NCBI GenBank assembly: GCA_002049455.2
Contig: KV918953.1
Location: 1 to 64,000 of the forward strand
DNA: 64,000 nucleotides
Direction of reading: 5' to 3'
Source: Porphyra umbilicalis
Lineage: Eukaryota > Rhodophyta > Bangiophyceae > Bangiales > Bangiaceae
The translations under genes and the position numbers were made by a program. This document shows, one piece after another, positions 31,401 through 42,575 of the stretch. The number at the start of each line of letters is the position of its first letter. The stretch's first letter is position 1. The notes below the pieces were generated by a model that was not told where the DNA came from, made no database searches, and was given only the letters and a program-made list of their open reading frames with translations.

Positions 31401-31523
31401 CAGCTGCGCAAAGCGAGGGCCACCGTAGCGCCCGTACTCCGAAATGACGACAACAACCGCGCCCCGAGGCGCGACACTGACGACGTGGGAGGCTAAGCCC
31501 GCCCGCCCGACGCCGGAACACAC
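28430..31523 (-). pseudogene. Copia A gag-protease-integrase and RT start
   Basis: A long minus-strand open frame (28614-31523) encodes the N-terminal two thirds of a copia polyprotein: a UBN2-type gag; a zinc knuckle CFYCDKKGHMKRDC; an Asp protease WVLDSGATNHM; a GAG-pre-integrase block LWHRRFNHLGFENLKRV; integrase with HTDVDGPL, VRHDGAKEYVS and SSQQNGKAERANRY; an integrase C-terminal region around GRRPDVKGFRVCGSRAW; then a Ser/Asp-rich linker. The first part of reverse transcriptase (RYKARLVAQGFNQVPGHDF, VDVKTAFLNAK) continues at 28.43-28.71 kb. Its sequence is clearly distinct from copia B and C, so it is another copia lineage. Fossil. Confidence 0.92.
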
Positions 31524-31588
31524 AGCAGCCTAACGAGCACCGTCCCGCAAACGATAGAGCGGAAGACGACGATCACCACCAGCGACAC

Positions 31589-31601
31589 TGGGCCCATAAC
31601 C
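31589..31601 (-). other. Copia A primer-binding-like site
   Basis: TGGGCCCATAACC on the plus strand directly abuts the 5' LTR (31602). The same motif adjoins the TRIM LTR at 24577-24589, and copia C has the related CATAGGCCCAGAG after its 5' LTR. Confidence 0.6.
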
Positions 31602-31968
31602 TGTGAAGTCGATGCTGTTGAGTGGGTGCGTTATTTTACTAGGAACTGGGTTCCCAGGCCTGCGAAGGCGTGCCTGATATCCCCCAGGCCGCCTTAGCCG
31701 CAGGGCCTTCCCAGGAACCCCCAATGGCGCGGCCGACAAGGCCCGCACGGCACCTCCCAGGGCAGCTCCCGCACCTCCGGAGGGCGCCCACAGCCTCACA
31801 CTCCAGGCGCCGCTCCCCACACAAATCTCCCCCGGAGCTCAACCCCTAATGGATTCCCCGCTGAAAGATCTACAATCAAGTTCATGCAGTGTCACCACAC
31901 AAATATAAAGACTTACGACTTACGCAAGGGCCAATTGTCCCTGGGGGACTGCGGAAGTACACTTCACA
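31602..31968 (-). repeat. Copia A 5' LTR
   Basis: 367 bp, nearly identical to 23061-23427, with TG...CA ends. Confidence 0.92.
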
Positions 31969-32029
31969 ACACCTGTAAAAATATTTACTGGCGATATACT
32001 TATGGCAGACCCTAGTGGGCGGTTGTTGG

Positions 32030-32830
32030 CAGAGGCGCCGATCGGCGTTGGTGGCGGTCGGCGGGGGCGGAAGCGGGGGCAGCCGCGCTGGTAGCGTTAC
32101 ATTGGGATGGCAGCAGGGCTGGCGTCGGCGTGGGCACTGATCGGCGGGGCGGCGGTCCGCGTTGGCGGCGGTCGGCGGGGGCGGGGACGGGGGCGGCGAC
32201 GGTGTGGGCGGTGATTCGCGGGGGCTGCGATCCGCGTTGGCGGCGGTCGGTGGGGGCGGGGACGGGGGCGGCGACGTTGGCGGCGTTTCGTCGGGACGGC
32301 AGCGGGGCTGGCGTCGGCGTGGGCGCTGATCGGCGGGGCGGAGGTCCGCGTTGGCGGCGGTTGGCGGGGGCGGGGACGGGGGCGGCAACGTTGGCGGCGT
32401 TCGGCGTGGGCGGGGACGGGGCCTGCGACGGCGTCGGCGGCGGTAGGCGGGGGAAAGAGTCGGGGTTGTGGTGGTCGGCTGCGTCGGAGATGGGGGCGGC
32501 GACGATGGCGGCGGTCCGTGGGGGCGGCGGCGAGGCCGGCGATGGCGTTGGCGTTGGTCTGCGGGGGCGAGGGTCGCCGAAGGGGGGACGGGGCCCACGA
32601 CGGCGTTGGCGGGGGTCGGTGGGGCTGGCGGTCGGCGGGGGCGGCGGCGGGGCCGGCGACGGCGGGGCCGGCTACAACGTGTCGGGCGGACGGCGGCGGT
32701 CGGAGGCGGCGGGGGGGGCTGACGTCGAAGACGGCGACGCGGGCGGCGGCTGCCGTCGGCGGGGGCGGCGGCGAGGGCGGCGGTCGGCGGCGCTTGCGTG
32801 GGGGGTGGGCAAAACGCGCGCGCGGGGGGA
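32030..32830 (+). repeat. G-rich low-complexity array related to 14.1 kb
   Basis: Degenerate units around GTCCGCGTTGGCGGCGG and GGGGGCGGGGACGGGG, for example near 32155, 32228 and 32345. The leading part shares GGCAGCAGGGCTGGCGTCGG-like sequence with 14030. There are many potential G-quadruplexes on the plus strand and no credible gene. Confidence 0.8.
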
Positions 32831-33289
32831 GCGGCGGTAGGTGTGGCGGTGTGGCGGTTTTCAGGGGTGCCCCAGGGTGCTGTCAACGGTTGGGGGGCCG
32901 GCTCAATTCAATACATGGCCGCAGGTGCGGCCGCTTGGAGACCGCGCGCCGGGCCGTGGCGCGGCCACGCCTCGTGTGCCCTCTCGAGCATTCCGATCCA
33001 CTTGTTCCGTTTTCGCAGTGTCGGTGTGATCGCGCCGCGTGTCCGACGGGCCCGCAAGCGCGTTCAGCCACACGCCACCGCACGAGAGATACGTGACACA
33101 CTCCAACGACCGGGGCCCTGGGGCCGAGCTGGCACGCGGCCGTCCAGTTCCGAGAGGTACCATACTCCATCCGTGGGTAGCTGTCAAGACAAAAATATGA
33201 TAAATCGGGCAATCTGAGGTCAATATGAAGTGCCACAAATCACTCATTTAACCCCGTGAAACTGCGATGGACCAATCAGAGCACATGTC
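32831..33289. other. No gene recognised
   Basis: Ordinary GC-rich sequence with short frames. Its right end has ACCAATCAGAGCACATGTCC (33271-33290), which adjoins the hairpin that follows. Confidence 0.35.
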
Positions 33290-33360
33290 CCGTTGACCCC
33301 AGGGCCAACAAGTTGCCAACGGAGCCTCCGTTGGCAACTCGTTGGCCCCGGGGCCAACGG
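33290..33360 (-). ncRNA. 71-nt near-perfect hairpin, possible small RNA source
   Basis: Two 34-base arms are separated by GCC. The left arm starts CCGTTGACCCCAGGG and ends GTTGCCAACGGA. The right arm is its reverse complement except at three positions. All three mismatches are A opposite C on the plus strand, which become G-U pairs in minus-strand RNA, so an RNA read from the minus strand would pair over all 34 positions. It could be a cruciform-forming repeat, a miniature palindromic element or a precursor of small RNAs. No promoter is identified on that strand. The structure is certain; the RNA role is inference. Confidence 0.4.
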
Positions 33361-33944
33361 CTCGGACCCCGAATCGAATGCAAGTACATTCGCGTTTTAA
33401 CTCGGTTGACCTCGGTTGGCAACGCCGCGTGCACGTTCGACATTGATACCCGCCCATAGAACTGGCCAACGGCGAATTTGAGGCACGCTTCTGCAACGTA
33501 TGCCCAGAATGGCGTTGGCCGGACATTGGTGGGAATGCTCTAAGAGTCTGTCCGAGGCCACAGCCCACTTCATCAAGATCTTTGTACGGCCCATACTTGG
33601 GGCTGTGCATACCTCCAAGGTGCACAAGCTGCTGCGACATCGTCGGCGGTCGTGCCCAAGGTGACTCTTTGGTTCCTCATGGGCGACACAATGGCGACAC
33701 AATACGACAGAGTGTCGCCAGAGAGTCGCGCAGGGAGGCTAAATGTGTCGCAGACGGTAACACCACGGGAGCACTTCAGCGGCGGATATGCATCCGGATA
33801 GCTAACCGGTTTGTTCGGTCTCTCGCATAATCTGTGCAAAATATTTTCTACTGATTTTGGGCATATGCTTCAGTACTATTTGGCGGATGCAGATTTGTTG
33901 ATCCAATTTAGTGTCAATCAAAGACTGACACGCGACCAACAACA
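33361..33944. other. No gene recognised
   Basis: Non-repetitive sequence with short frames only, turning AT-richer from 33780 before the abrupt start of the C-rich tract. Confidence 0.35.
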
Positions 33945-36150
33945 CCAGGGGGACGTGTCGGGGCGGCGGCCCCCGCCGCCGCCGCGCCACCGGTGCATCG
34001 CACCACCTTGCCGCCGGCCACCGCCGCCGTCGCCCCGCCGTCGCCCAACGGCGGCCGGCCGCGCCGAGGCACTGCCGCCGAGTCGCCACCGCCGTCGGCC
34101 GCCGTGGCGCCGCCCCGCGCGGGGCGCCTGTCGCCTGCGGCCGCGCAAACCGCGGCCGCCGCCGCGGCGCCGCCCCTTGCCGCCGCTGGCGCCCGCCCGC
34201 CGCCCGGGGTCGACGCTTCGCCGGCGACGCCGCCCCCCCCCCCAGTCATGCGCACCTCCTTGGCCGTCGCGCGACGGTAGGGGGGGGGGGGCGTTCCGCT
34301 CGCCCCTGCCGTAGCCTCGCCCGTTGCCGCCGCGGCGCCACCCGGCGAGCCCGCCGGCCGAGGCGCCGCCACCCTGCCCGGCGGCGGCGGGCAGCGCCAG
34401 CGCCACGCGGCGACGGCGACGCCACCCCCCCCTCCACCGCTTGCGCCTTCTCGGCCGGCGCGTCCCGATATTGCGAAGAGGTTGCGCCGCTCGACGTTGC
34501 CGCCTACACGCTCGTCGTCGCAGCGTCGCCGCTTGCCCCGCCCGCCAGCCGCAACGCTGCCGCCAAACCGGCCGCCGCCGCCACCGCCACCACTCCACGG
34601 CTGCGAATGCCCCCCGCCACCCCCCCCGCGCCCGCCGCCACGCCCCGCACCGCCACAACCACCGCCACTGCCGCTATCCCGCAAACCGCTACTGACGCTG
34701 CCGCCCCCCCTTGTGGACGCTAACCCACCGCCGCCGTCACGCGCGCCGCCGCCGACCGTGCCGGCGCGGGCGCCGCCGGCGCTCCCGCCGCCACCCCCAC
34801 CACCGCCGCCACAGCCGGCGCCAGGGGCGCCGGCCGACGGGCCACCGCGGGGACCACCGGCGCCCCAGACGCGCCCGCCGCCGCCGGGGGTTGCGCCCCC
34901 GAACCGGCCGCCCGACGGCGGGCCGACCGCCCCGCCGCCGCCAGCGAACGCCCCAAACCGGCCGGCCGGCGCTCCGCCGCCGCCGCCGTCTGGCATTCCT
35001 CCGGACACAGGTGGCGCGCGAGGCCCGCCGTCAGGGCCCGCCGGGGTGCCGCGGGTCCACGATACGGGCGCGTCCCCCCCCCCATCCCGACAGAGCTCCC
35101 CCCCGTCCCCGCTGCCGGCGTCGCCCAGTGGCAGCCCGCCCGCGCGCGGCTGCCGCATACCCCTTCAACCCACCACCCCCCCGGGAGGCGGCACGCCCCC
35201 TCCCCCCGCCTCGGCCGACCCGCGCGACAGCGCCTCGTCCTCTGGATCGTCGGCCACATTGGCCGACGCGGCCGCCACTTCGGCGCCGTCCCCCGCGGTG
35301 CAGCCGCTACCGCCGCCGCCGCCGCGACGGTCGCCCCCACCGTCATCGGCCTCCCCGTCGGCCTCGTCAATGGCGCCCGGCCCGCCGGCGGCGCCCGACG
35401 CCAACACGCGGCGGGCACCTCCCCGACCCCACTCTCCGACATCCTGCGTCCTGCAGCCGGCGGGGACCGCCGCCCGCACGACCGGCGGGCGGTCGCGTCG
35501 CAGGTGAGGGCGGCCGTCACGGGCGCCCGGCCTCCGACCGCGGGGCGCCGTCGCGCGACGGCCACACCCGCCACCGCTGCCGCTGTTGCCGCCGCCGCCG
35601 CCACCAACACCGACGCGGTCACTCCCGGCCGCCGTCGACAGCGGCTGCCGCTGCCGCAAGGGCGTCAACGCTGGCGCCGCCGCCGCGGCGGGACGCCCGC
35701 CCGGCGGTCGGTGACCGCCGCCACCCTCCCGCGTGCCGGCGGGGCACGGCGGCGGGCTACCACCGCCGCGGGGGGGGCCGCCGCAGCCCCCGCCGCCGCG
35801 GGCGGCGGCGGCGCCGCTCACGGTGGCCAGCCGTCGGCCGGCCGGCCGCCCGTCGTGACGGCCAAGTCGGCCACCACCGCTGGCGCTGCTGTTGGTGCCC
35901 GCCCTCCCCCCCCGCCGGGGGGGTCCGCCCGCCACCAGCAAGGTCCGCCCGACTGGGTCGGCGGGTCGGCCGCCACCACTGCTGCCGCCGCCACCACCGC
36001 AGCTCCATCCCCGCGGCCGACGGCCACCCGCGCTCCGTCATCGTCGCCGCCGCCGACGACACCGCTACTGCTGACGAGCGTGCTGGCGGCGGGGGAGGGG
36101 GGGCCGGGCGACGGCGCCTGCGGCGCTCTTTGAAGCCGCTGGGGGCGGCG
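33945..36150 (-). repeat. 2.2-kb C-rich tract (G-rich on minus)
   Basis: Extreme CCG/CCGCC composition. Open frames run on both strands at once: Pro/Arg-rich on plus (34482-35507, 34711-36468) and Gly-rich on minus (33914-35158, 35165-35941). Simultaneous openness and single-residue bias are what GC-extreme DNA gives by default, so I do not call a gene, though a Gly-rich or Pro-rich structural protein cannot be excluded. C runs of 7-9 bases recur. Confidence 0.7.
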
Positions 36151-36817
36151 GACCCTCCGCCCAACCGTGCGAGTTTTGTGAGAAGAAGCCACCGCCAACC
36201 AATCATAGTGCTGGAGGCATACGGCTACACGAGCAGAACAATGTGGACACGGCTGGTATCCAATGAGAATCGTCTGAACGAACGTCGCCGCAAGGCAGAA
36301 ACACTGTCAGCTTCAGTGTCCCTCTGTGACTGCCACCCCGGAGCGACGCTTGCCAGTCAGAGTCCGAATAAAAGTGCAAGATTGCTGGCGATCTGCACGA
36401 GGCCTTGCATCTGGATCAAAGACGGCCTCAAAGCCCATTCCGATGCTTCCCTCAAGAACACGATCTGACAGTGATCTCGTCTGAGCAGCTTGGGGGTGCG
36501 CTCCGTTCCAACAGACGGTGTTATTGATTCTTACAGTGAACACGAATCGCCTTGAAGTAGCCAAAAAAGCGCGCGGGCAGGACCGCCGAGCACTGTATGC
36601 TCCGATTGATCCCGAATTGGACGAAAAGTGGCCCAAGACGCCGGGTCTTGGCCGCACACAGCGCTTGCCCATTGCCTTTGCCTCGGAATGGTCGATGGAG
36701 CCGTAGTCTGTGGAGCACCAATCTCTCGACAGTCCTTCTCCAGTCTGAAATCGCACATTCCCCGGGAGCACCACGCGGTGGGACCCTTGAAATACACTGA
36801 AGTAACCAAACAAGCGC
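36151..36817. other. Short duplicated motif; no gene recognised
   Basis: A motif of about 40 bases (GAAGTAGCCAAAAAAGCGCG then GGCAGGACCGCCGA) at 36557-36592 recurs in altered form at 36798-36836. On the minus strand both give SAVLPxRxFGYF. Otherwise short frames. Confidence 0.4.
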
Positions 36818-37570
36818 GTGGGCAGAACTGCCGACGATATCCTGGACGCCATTCGCCTCCACGGCAATCTTAAGAACGGGAGCACCAGCACCAATGAAGC
36901 AGGGCACACGACGGACAAGCGCTTCTATGGCAGGACCAACAAGGCCATTTCCACAGTTACCGCCCAGATTGCGAGGCACTCCCAAGACACGCTGGCAATG
37001 CTCTCCAAAATGGCAGTAATAGACGCCGAGACGATCAAACATGACCAGCTCCGCGGCGCGCGTCGCGCCCGGGCGCGTGTTGGCAAGCTCACAGCTGACG
37101 GCAAGCGCTCTGTGCGCGGCGTGCCCCTCATTGCTGCCCGTGCCTGAGCGCCACGGCTGGGCCTCGGCCGCCTGGCGACCGTACTTTGTCTTGGCCTGAA
37201 CGTCAAGATACAGGTTCTGCGCGAGGTCAAGTTCTTGGCCGACCTCAACTGCGGCACGCGCCTACCACAGACCTTGCGGTTGTCCATGGACTACCGCCGC
37301 AGGGGGGCTTGGCTGGACGCGTTGGTGTACAGCGTAGCAGAGAGGGAGTGCACCCGGCTCAAGTGTGCGCTTCCGGCGTCGGAGAGCGAGGACTTGTCGC
37401 TGACGGTCATGCCTCCGTCCCGTGTCCGCCGAATCATATACGTAGCGCCCGACTTCGCTGAGTTGTCGACTCTCAAGGGCTTCAAGGCTCTGCCGGCGTG
37501 CCACACGGCATCACTTGATGAGAGACGAGCGATGAGGTACTTCGAAGACATGTTCTTCCCGTGGGACTAG
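36818..37570 (+). pseudogene. Hypothetical protein, about 250 codons, one TGA
   Basis: Not recognised. One phase stays open from GTG 36818 to the TAG at 37570 except for a single TGA at 37145-37147. Composition is even and protein-like on both sides: ADDILDAIRLHGN, then helical TDKRFYGRTNKAIS and LAMLSKMAVIDAE, then basic RRARARVGKL. After the stop come VLREVKFLADLNC, LSMDYRRRGAWLDALV and RRIIYVAPDFAEL. It ends FEDMFFPWD. An upstream TAA bounds the frame. Either one gene with a nonsense codon, two exons, or a chance run; the even residue use favours real coding. A basic N-terminal half followed by a globular half might suit a DNA-binding or mobile-element accessory protein, but nothing identifies it. 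Confidence 0.4.
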
Positions 37571-38035
37571 CGAGTCCTTTTTCTGTCTGCGTTTTCTTCT
37601 GCGCTCTTCTCCGCTTTGTAGCCACGACCGCGGCACGACGTTCTCGAGGGAGTCAGCATCTCCCCAACCACGTCCCCTTCCCCGTTCACACACTCGTAGT
37701 AACAGCGCAACGCTAGTAGGTAGAGACAGTCCAACCCCCACTCCCACCTCGCCGGTCGCGCCGCCGCGTGCTCGGCCGCCCATGCGGAGTCGGCGCTCTT
37801 GCGGGTGCGGAGGGCGGGAGGATGGGGCGCCCCCGAGACCCCCCCCCTGGCAACGTCGGCAGAAATGTGCTGCGGCGGGGGCACGCCCCCCCCGCCGCGC
37901 GTCGAGGGAGACGGTGGCACGAAAGGGGGGAGGGGAGGTCCGCGGCGCCTCCGCAGCGTCGGGGAGCAGCGAGAGGGGGTGGCCTTCGGCTGTCGCAGGG
38001 CTCCGGGGGCCCTGCCGCTGCCGAGTCCGCCCGCG
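37571..38035. other. Flank of copia C; no gene seen
   Basis: GC-rich, short frames only. Ends CCGCG at 38031-38035, a 4-of-5 match to the CAGCG that follows the element's other end. Confidence 0.4.
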
Positions 38036-38453
38036 TGCTGGACTGTGATGCTCGTCGCCGGCTCCACTGGCGGTTCGCGGATGGATGATGGTCGGTGACC
38101 CTTGTGGTACCCCACATGGTACATTTGCAAGACGTGGTCAAGTTGCACACATTCGTGTTGGGTCATCTTGGGGCGTTACTTTTGGCATGTTTTGGATTTG
38201 ATCTTCGCTTTGCTCTGGTGGCTTTCGATTTGGTGAGTGATTCGATTTGGTGCGAGGGCGTGGGCGTCGGTGTGGGCGCGAGAGGGGGGAGCACTTGGGC
38301 CGGTGGGGACTATGTGAGAGGTGCTCTCGGTTGGGAGAGGCGGGCGAACTTTAGGACAACCAACAAAGCACGTTCGCGCACACACACACAAGCTCAAGCC
38401 ACTCAACCACTTCACCGTGGTCCCCCAACCCCTATCGCCACTGCGTTTCAACA
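38036..38453 (+). repeat. Copia C 5' LTR
   Basis: 418 bp, TGCTGGACTG...TTCAACA. It contains a CACACACACA tract near its end, as in the other LTRs of this family. Confidence 0.93.
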
Positions 38454-38614
38454 GTTCATAGGCCCAGAGCCGGGGCTGTGACAAGAGGAACGTGTGCCAG
38501 CTTGTGTCGCGGCGGTCGCGGCAAGTGCGAAGAAGACGAGGTCAAGGTGGTTCAAGGACGTGACGGTCAAGGCACACGGCTCGGCAAGGTCGGGCGCTTC
38601 GACAAGAAGACATT

Positions 38615-39463
38615 ATGGACGGAGGCGCTGCCGGCATGGGCGGGAATAAGATCGACAAGTTGATGGAGACGAACTTCCACGAGTGGCGTCAGCGCATGAA
38701 GATGGTCCTCGCGCTGCGCGACCTGGACGATATGCTTGACGAAGACGGCAAGCCAACGGACGCGGAAACCCGCGAGTTTGCGCTGTGGAAGCGTCGAGAC
38801 ACGAAAGCGAGCGCCATTGTCGGGCTCACCCTTGCGTCTGAGAGGCTCGAGCACGTGTCCGGGTGCAAGACGACGGCGGAAATGTGGTCGACGCTGCAAG
38901 GTGTCTTCCAGCGCAAGAATTTGATGAACAAGATGAAGGCGCGACGCGAATTCTACACCGTCGCGATGAACGTCGGCGAGGGCATGTTGGGCTACATCAA
39001 CCGCATGCGCAACCTCGGCGAGAACCTCAAGGCCACGGGCGGCGACGTGACGGAGCTGGACGTTGCCATGAGCGTACTCAACGGCCTGACATCCAAGTAC
39101 GAGAACGTGCTGGTGGCTCTCGACGCCAAGGGCGAGGACAAGCTGAGCCTCGACTTTGTCAAAAGCCGCTTGCTTCAGGAGGAGCGGCGGCAGGCGGACA
39201 AGTCACCGGCGCCGAAGCGCATTGGCGACATGCCACTCGTCGGCGCCAACTATCGAGGTCAAGGACGCCGTGGTGACCTCTCCAAGATCGAGTGCTACTT
39301 CTTCCATAAGTTTGGGCACATCTCGCACGATTGCCCACAGCTCAAGGCCAAGAAGCAGAGACAGGACAAGGTGGCCGCGATTGCGGCTGACGATGGTAGC
39401 GACAGCGACGACGCCATCTGTCTGGTGGGCAATGCGGCTGACACCGATGACATCTCCAAGTAG
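38615..39463 (+). pseudogene. Copia C gag region
   Basis: A UBN2-type copia gag: KLMETNFHEWRQRMKMVL near the start, MWSTLQGVFQRKN in the middle, LDVAMSVLNGLTSKYENVL, then a basic segment and a knuckle-like CYFFHKFGHISHDC, ending in an acidic stretch. The first ATG is at 38615 and another is eight codons on. In copia elements gag and pol are usually one polyprotein, cut by the element's protease, and gag builds the cytoplasmic particle. Fossil. Confidence 0.9.
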
Positions 39464-42400
39464 TGGCTTGTCGACTCTGCGGCGTCTGCACACATGTGCT
39501 GGATGCGCGGGTGCTTCGACGACTACCATACGACGACGGGACGGAGCGTCACGATGGGTGAAAAGGGGTCCGTGGCCACGGCGGGCGTCGGAACCGTCGT
39601 GCTCACTGTCATCGTTCACGCCAAGACGCGCAAGATCAAGTTGGAGAAGGTACTCCATGTTCCTACTGTGGGCTTCAACCTCATGTCGGTCGGCATGATG
39701 GAGGAGCGTGGTGCGAAAGTGTCATTCAAGGGCGGTAAGACGATCATTAAGATTAGCGACAAGGTCGCTGCGTGCGGCACGCGGAGGAGCGGGCTCTACC
39801 ACCTGGACATGGCCCCACTATCGGATATTGCTGCGGTGGCCTCTCTTCAGCTCTGGCATGAGCGCCTTGGGCACGTCAACGTGGCTGGCGTTAAGCGGAT
39901 GATCAAGAACAACGATATCGACGGACTCAAGTGCTCTTTCATGGCGGTTAAGGACGTCTGCGAGCCGTGCGTGTACGGAAAGGCGGCTGTGACGCCTATG
40001 CCTAGTGCAGGAGGAGGTCGAGTCACCAAGCGCCTGCAGCTCGTGCACTGGGACCTGGGCGGGCCAATGTCGGAGCCGTCGCGTGGCGGTGCGCTCCACT
40101 TCGGCACCTTCACCGACGACTTCTCCCGCTGGACAGACGTGGTCTTCCTGCAAAAGAAGAGCGATCTGCTCTCTGAGTATAAGAAGTGGCTGATTAAGGC
40201 CCAGCTGCAAACGGGAACCAAGATCAAGATCCTGCGCTCCGACAATGGCGGCGAGTACGTGTCGAACGCATTCAAGGCCCTTCACGATGAGAATGGCACG
40301 ACGCACCAGACAACGGTGCCCGACACGCCGCAGCAGAACGGAGTTGCTGAGCTGCTCAACCGAGGTCTCGTGGAGATGGCTCGCACAATGATGCGACACA
40401 AGAACGTCGACCAGGATCTTTGGGCGGATGCCATCAAGACTGCGGTCTACATCAAGAACCGCGTCACCAGCCGGGCGCTTCCCGTCGGCAAGACGCCTTT
40501 TGAGCTGTGGACCGGGAATAAGCCCAACGTAAGCCACATGCGGGTGTTTGGGTCGACATGCTGGGTCGTGCTGCACAAGAGTCACATCGACGGCAAATTT
40601 GGCGACAAGGCGGCGAAGAGCGTCTTCTTAGGCTATCCCGACGGCAGCAAGGCGTACAAGGTCATCCTCGACGACGGCAAGATCGTGAAGGCACGAAGCG
40701 TCGTGTTCGTCGAGACGAACGAGACCGAGGTTGAAAAATTGCGGAGGAGCTTCCCGGAGACGAAGTTGTCGAAGTCGAGACGGGTTTTGGCTCTGCAAGC
40801 GACGGCGAAGACGTAGATGCTGACCATGACGACAAGAACGACAAGCAAGACGATGGATCTCACAAGTCCGCGGACTACAATCAAGGTAGTGGCGGCTCGC
40901 AAGACACGCTGCGTCGGAGCGGCAGAGCGCGGCGACCACCTGTCGAGTACTGGCGCCCGGTGAGCCTGGTTGCTCACGAGGCGCCCACGACGTACGTGCA
41001 AGCCGTTCAAGGGCAAGAATCGGCTAAGTGGCAGATTGCCATGGACGAGGAGATGGAGGCCATCCGCAAGAACAAGACTTGGCGCTTGACGGATCGCCCG
41101 GCCAGTTGACGCAGGCTGAAGGGCAAGTGGGTTTACAAGGTCAAAAGAGAGGTTGCCAACAACGGGAACAACACGACGCGTCACAAGGCGCGCCTGTGCT
41201 TCATGGGTAATCGGCAGATCAAGGGGCTCGACTTGAACGAGACGTTCGCGCCGGTGGCCAAGTTCACTACCATCCGATGCATCCTGGCGATGACGGCGGC
41301 GAACGGGTGGGAGCTGCATCAAATGGACGTCAAGACGGCCTTCCTGAACGGCGACCTTGACGAGGAGGTCTACATGGAGCAGCCGGAGGGATACGTCGAT
41401 CCCGCGTATTTGGACAAGGTGTGCCGTCTTCTCCAAGCGCTGTATGGGCTTGAGCAAGCCCCCAAGATGTGGTACGCCAAGCTCGATGACTTCCTCAAGT
41501 CGCAGGGGTTTGACAAAATTGATCCGGATGCATGCCTCTACCTCCTTATGGATGCCGGCGAAATCATCATCATCCTGGTGTACGTCGACGATCTTCTTTG
41601 GGTGGCATCGAGCCTGGCGGCGATCTACAAGATTAAGGACGCTCTGCACAAGCGTTTTGAGATGAAGGACTCGGGCGAGGCGAAGGTCATCCTCGGGCTA
41701 GATTTTAGACGTGACAAGGCGTTAGGTACCCTCAAGCTGTCGCAGGGAAAGTACGCGGCGCAAGTGCTGGAGAAGTTCGGGATGGCGGAGTGCAACCCGA
41801 TCGAAACGCCGCTGGAGGTGGGCCTGCGGCTGGTCAAGGCCGACAAGAGCAACGAAGTGCTGCCCTACCGCGAAGCCGTCGGCAGTCTTATGTACCTGAT
41901 GGTCGGGACACGTTCTGACCTCGCCTTCGCCATCGGGAAGCTGAGTCGGTTTGTCTCGTGCTACGGCAAGGAGCATTGGGCGGCGATCAAGCGCGTTCTA
42001 CGGTATGTCAAGGGTTCGATGGACAAGGGGCTGGTCTTCGACAAGAACTCTTCCTGTGTTCTACAAGGCTTTAGTGATGCCGACTTGGCGGGTGACCACG
42101 AGACGCGACGTTCTACGACGGGCTTCACCTTCATCTTTGGCGAAGCAGCCGTCAGCTGGGGTTCTAAGTTGCAGAAGACAGTGGCGCTGTCGACGATGGA
42201 AGCCGAGTACATGGCCCTATGTGAGGCCATCAAGGAAGCTGTTTGGCTAAACAAGCTCGTGCAAAGCGTTGCAACTCAAGGGCTGCGGACAGCGATCTCG
42301 GGCGGGCCGATCAACATCAAGGTCGACAACAGCGGGTGCATTGACTTCTCCAAGAACCCCGTCGAGCACAAGCGCACCAAGCACATCAACAATCGCTACC

Positions 42401-42540
42401 ACTTTGTGCGCGAGGTCATCATGACGGACAAGGTGACACTGGAGCATTGTGCAACGCACGACATGGTGGCGGACCCAATGACGAAGGAGCTCGGCAAGAC
42501 CAAGCACGACAAGCATGTCGAGGCCATGGGGCTTTGCTGA
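39464..42540 (+). pseudogene. Copia C pol region
   Basis: Protease WLVDSAASAHMC, GAG-pre-integrase LWHERLGHVNV, integrase (LRSDNGGEYVS, TPQQNGVAE), reverse transcriptase (NETFAPVAKFTTIR, QMDVKTAFLNGDLDEE, LVYVDDLLWV) and RNase H (GFSDADLAGD, STMEAEYMALCEA, KVDNSGCIDFSKNP), ending EAMGLC just before the polypurine tract. The order PR-INT-RT-RH is diagnostic of Ty1/copia. The main open frames are 39494-40816 and 41203-42540. Fossil. Confidence 0.93.
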
Positions 42541-42575
42541 ATACAAGAACCGCCGCGGCAACAAGCAAGGAGGAG

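Larger units (their letters stand above)
23061..31968 (-). mobile_element. Ty1/copia element A, split by a nested insertion
   Basis: A copia-type LTR retrotransposon in minus orientation with two 367-bp LTRs (23061-23427 and 31602-31968). They differ at about eight positions by eye, so it is fairly young. The flanks ACACA and ACACC give a near-match 5-bp duplication. Next to the 5' LTR lies a primer-binding-like GGTTATGGGCCCA (minus strand). Gag, protease, integrase and the first part of reverse transcriptase lie at 28.43-31.52 kb and a further reverse transcriptase part at 23.97-24.36 kb. Between them sits a 4,055-bp compound insertion (TRIM plus copia B). A hairpin-rich tandem repeat lies between the reverse transcriptase part and the 3' LTR. 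The element is broken, with a handful of breaks besides the nested insertion. Confidence 0.93.

Noticed and set aside
28614-31523. Copia A and copia B as one inverted duplication
   Set aside because: Their proteins and LTRs (367 and 418 bp) belong to different copia lineages; the opposite orientation results from nested insertion.
34711-36468. 585-codon Arg/Pro-rich plus-strand ORF
   Set aside because: It lies in C-rich DNA where several frames on both strands are open; the extreme composition alone explains it.
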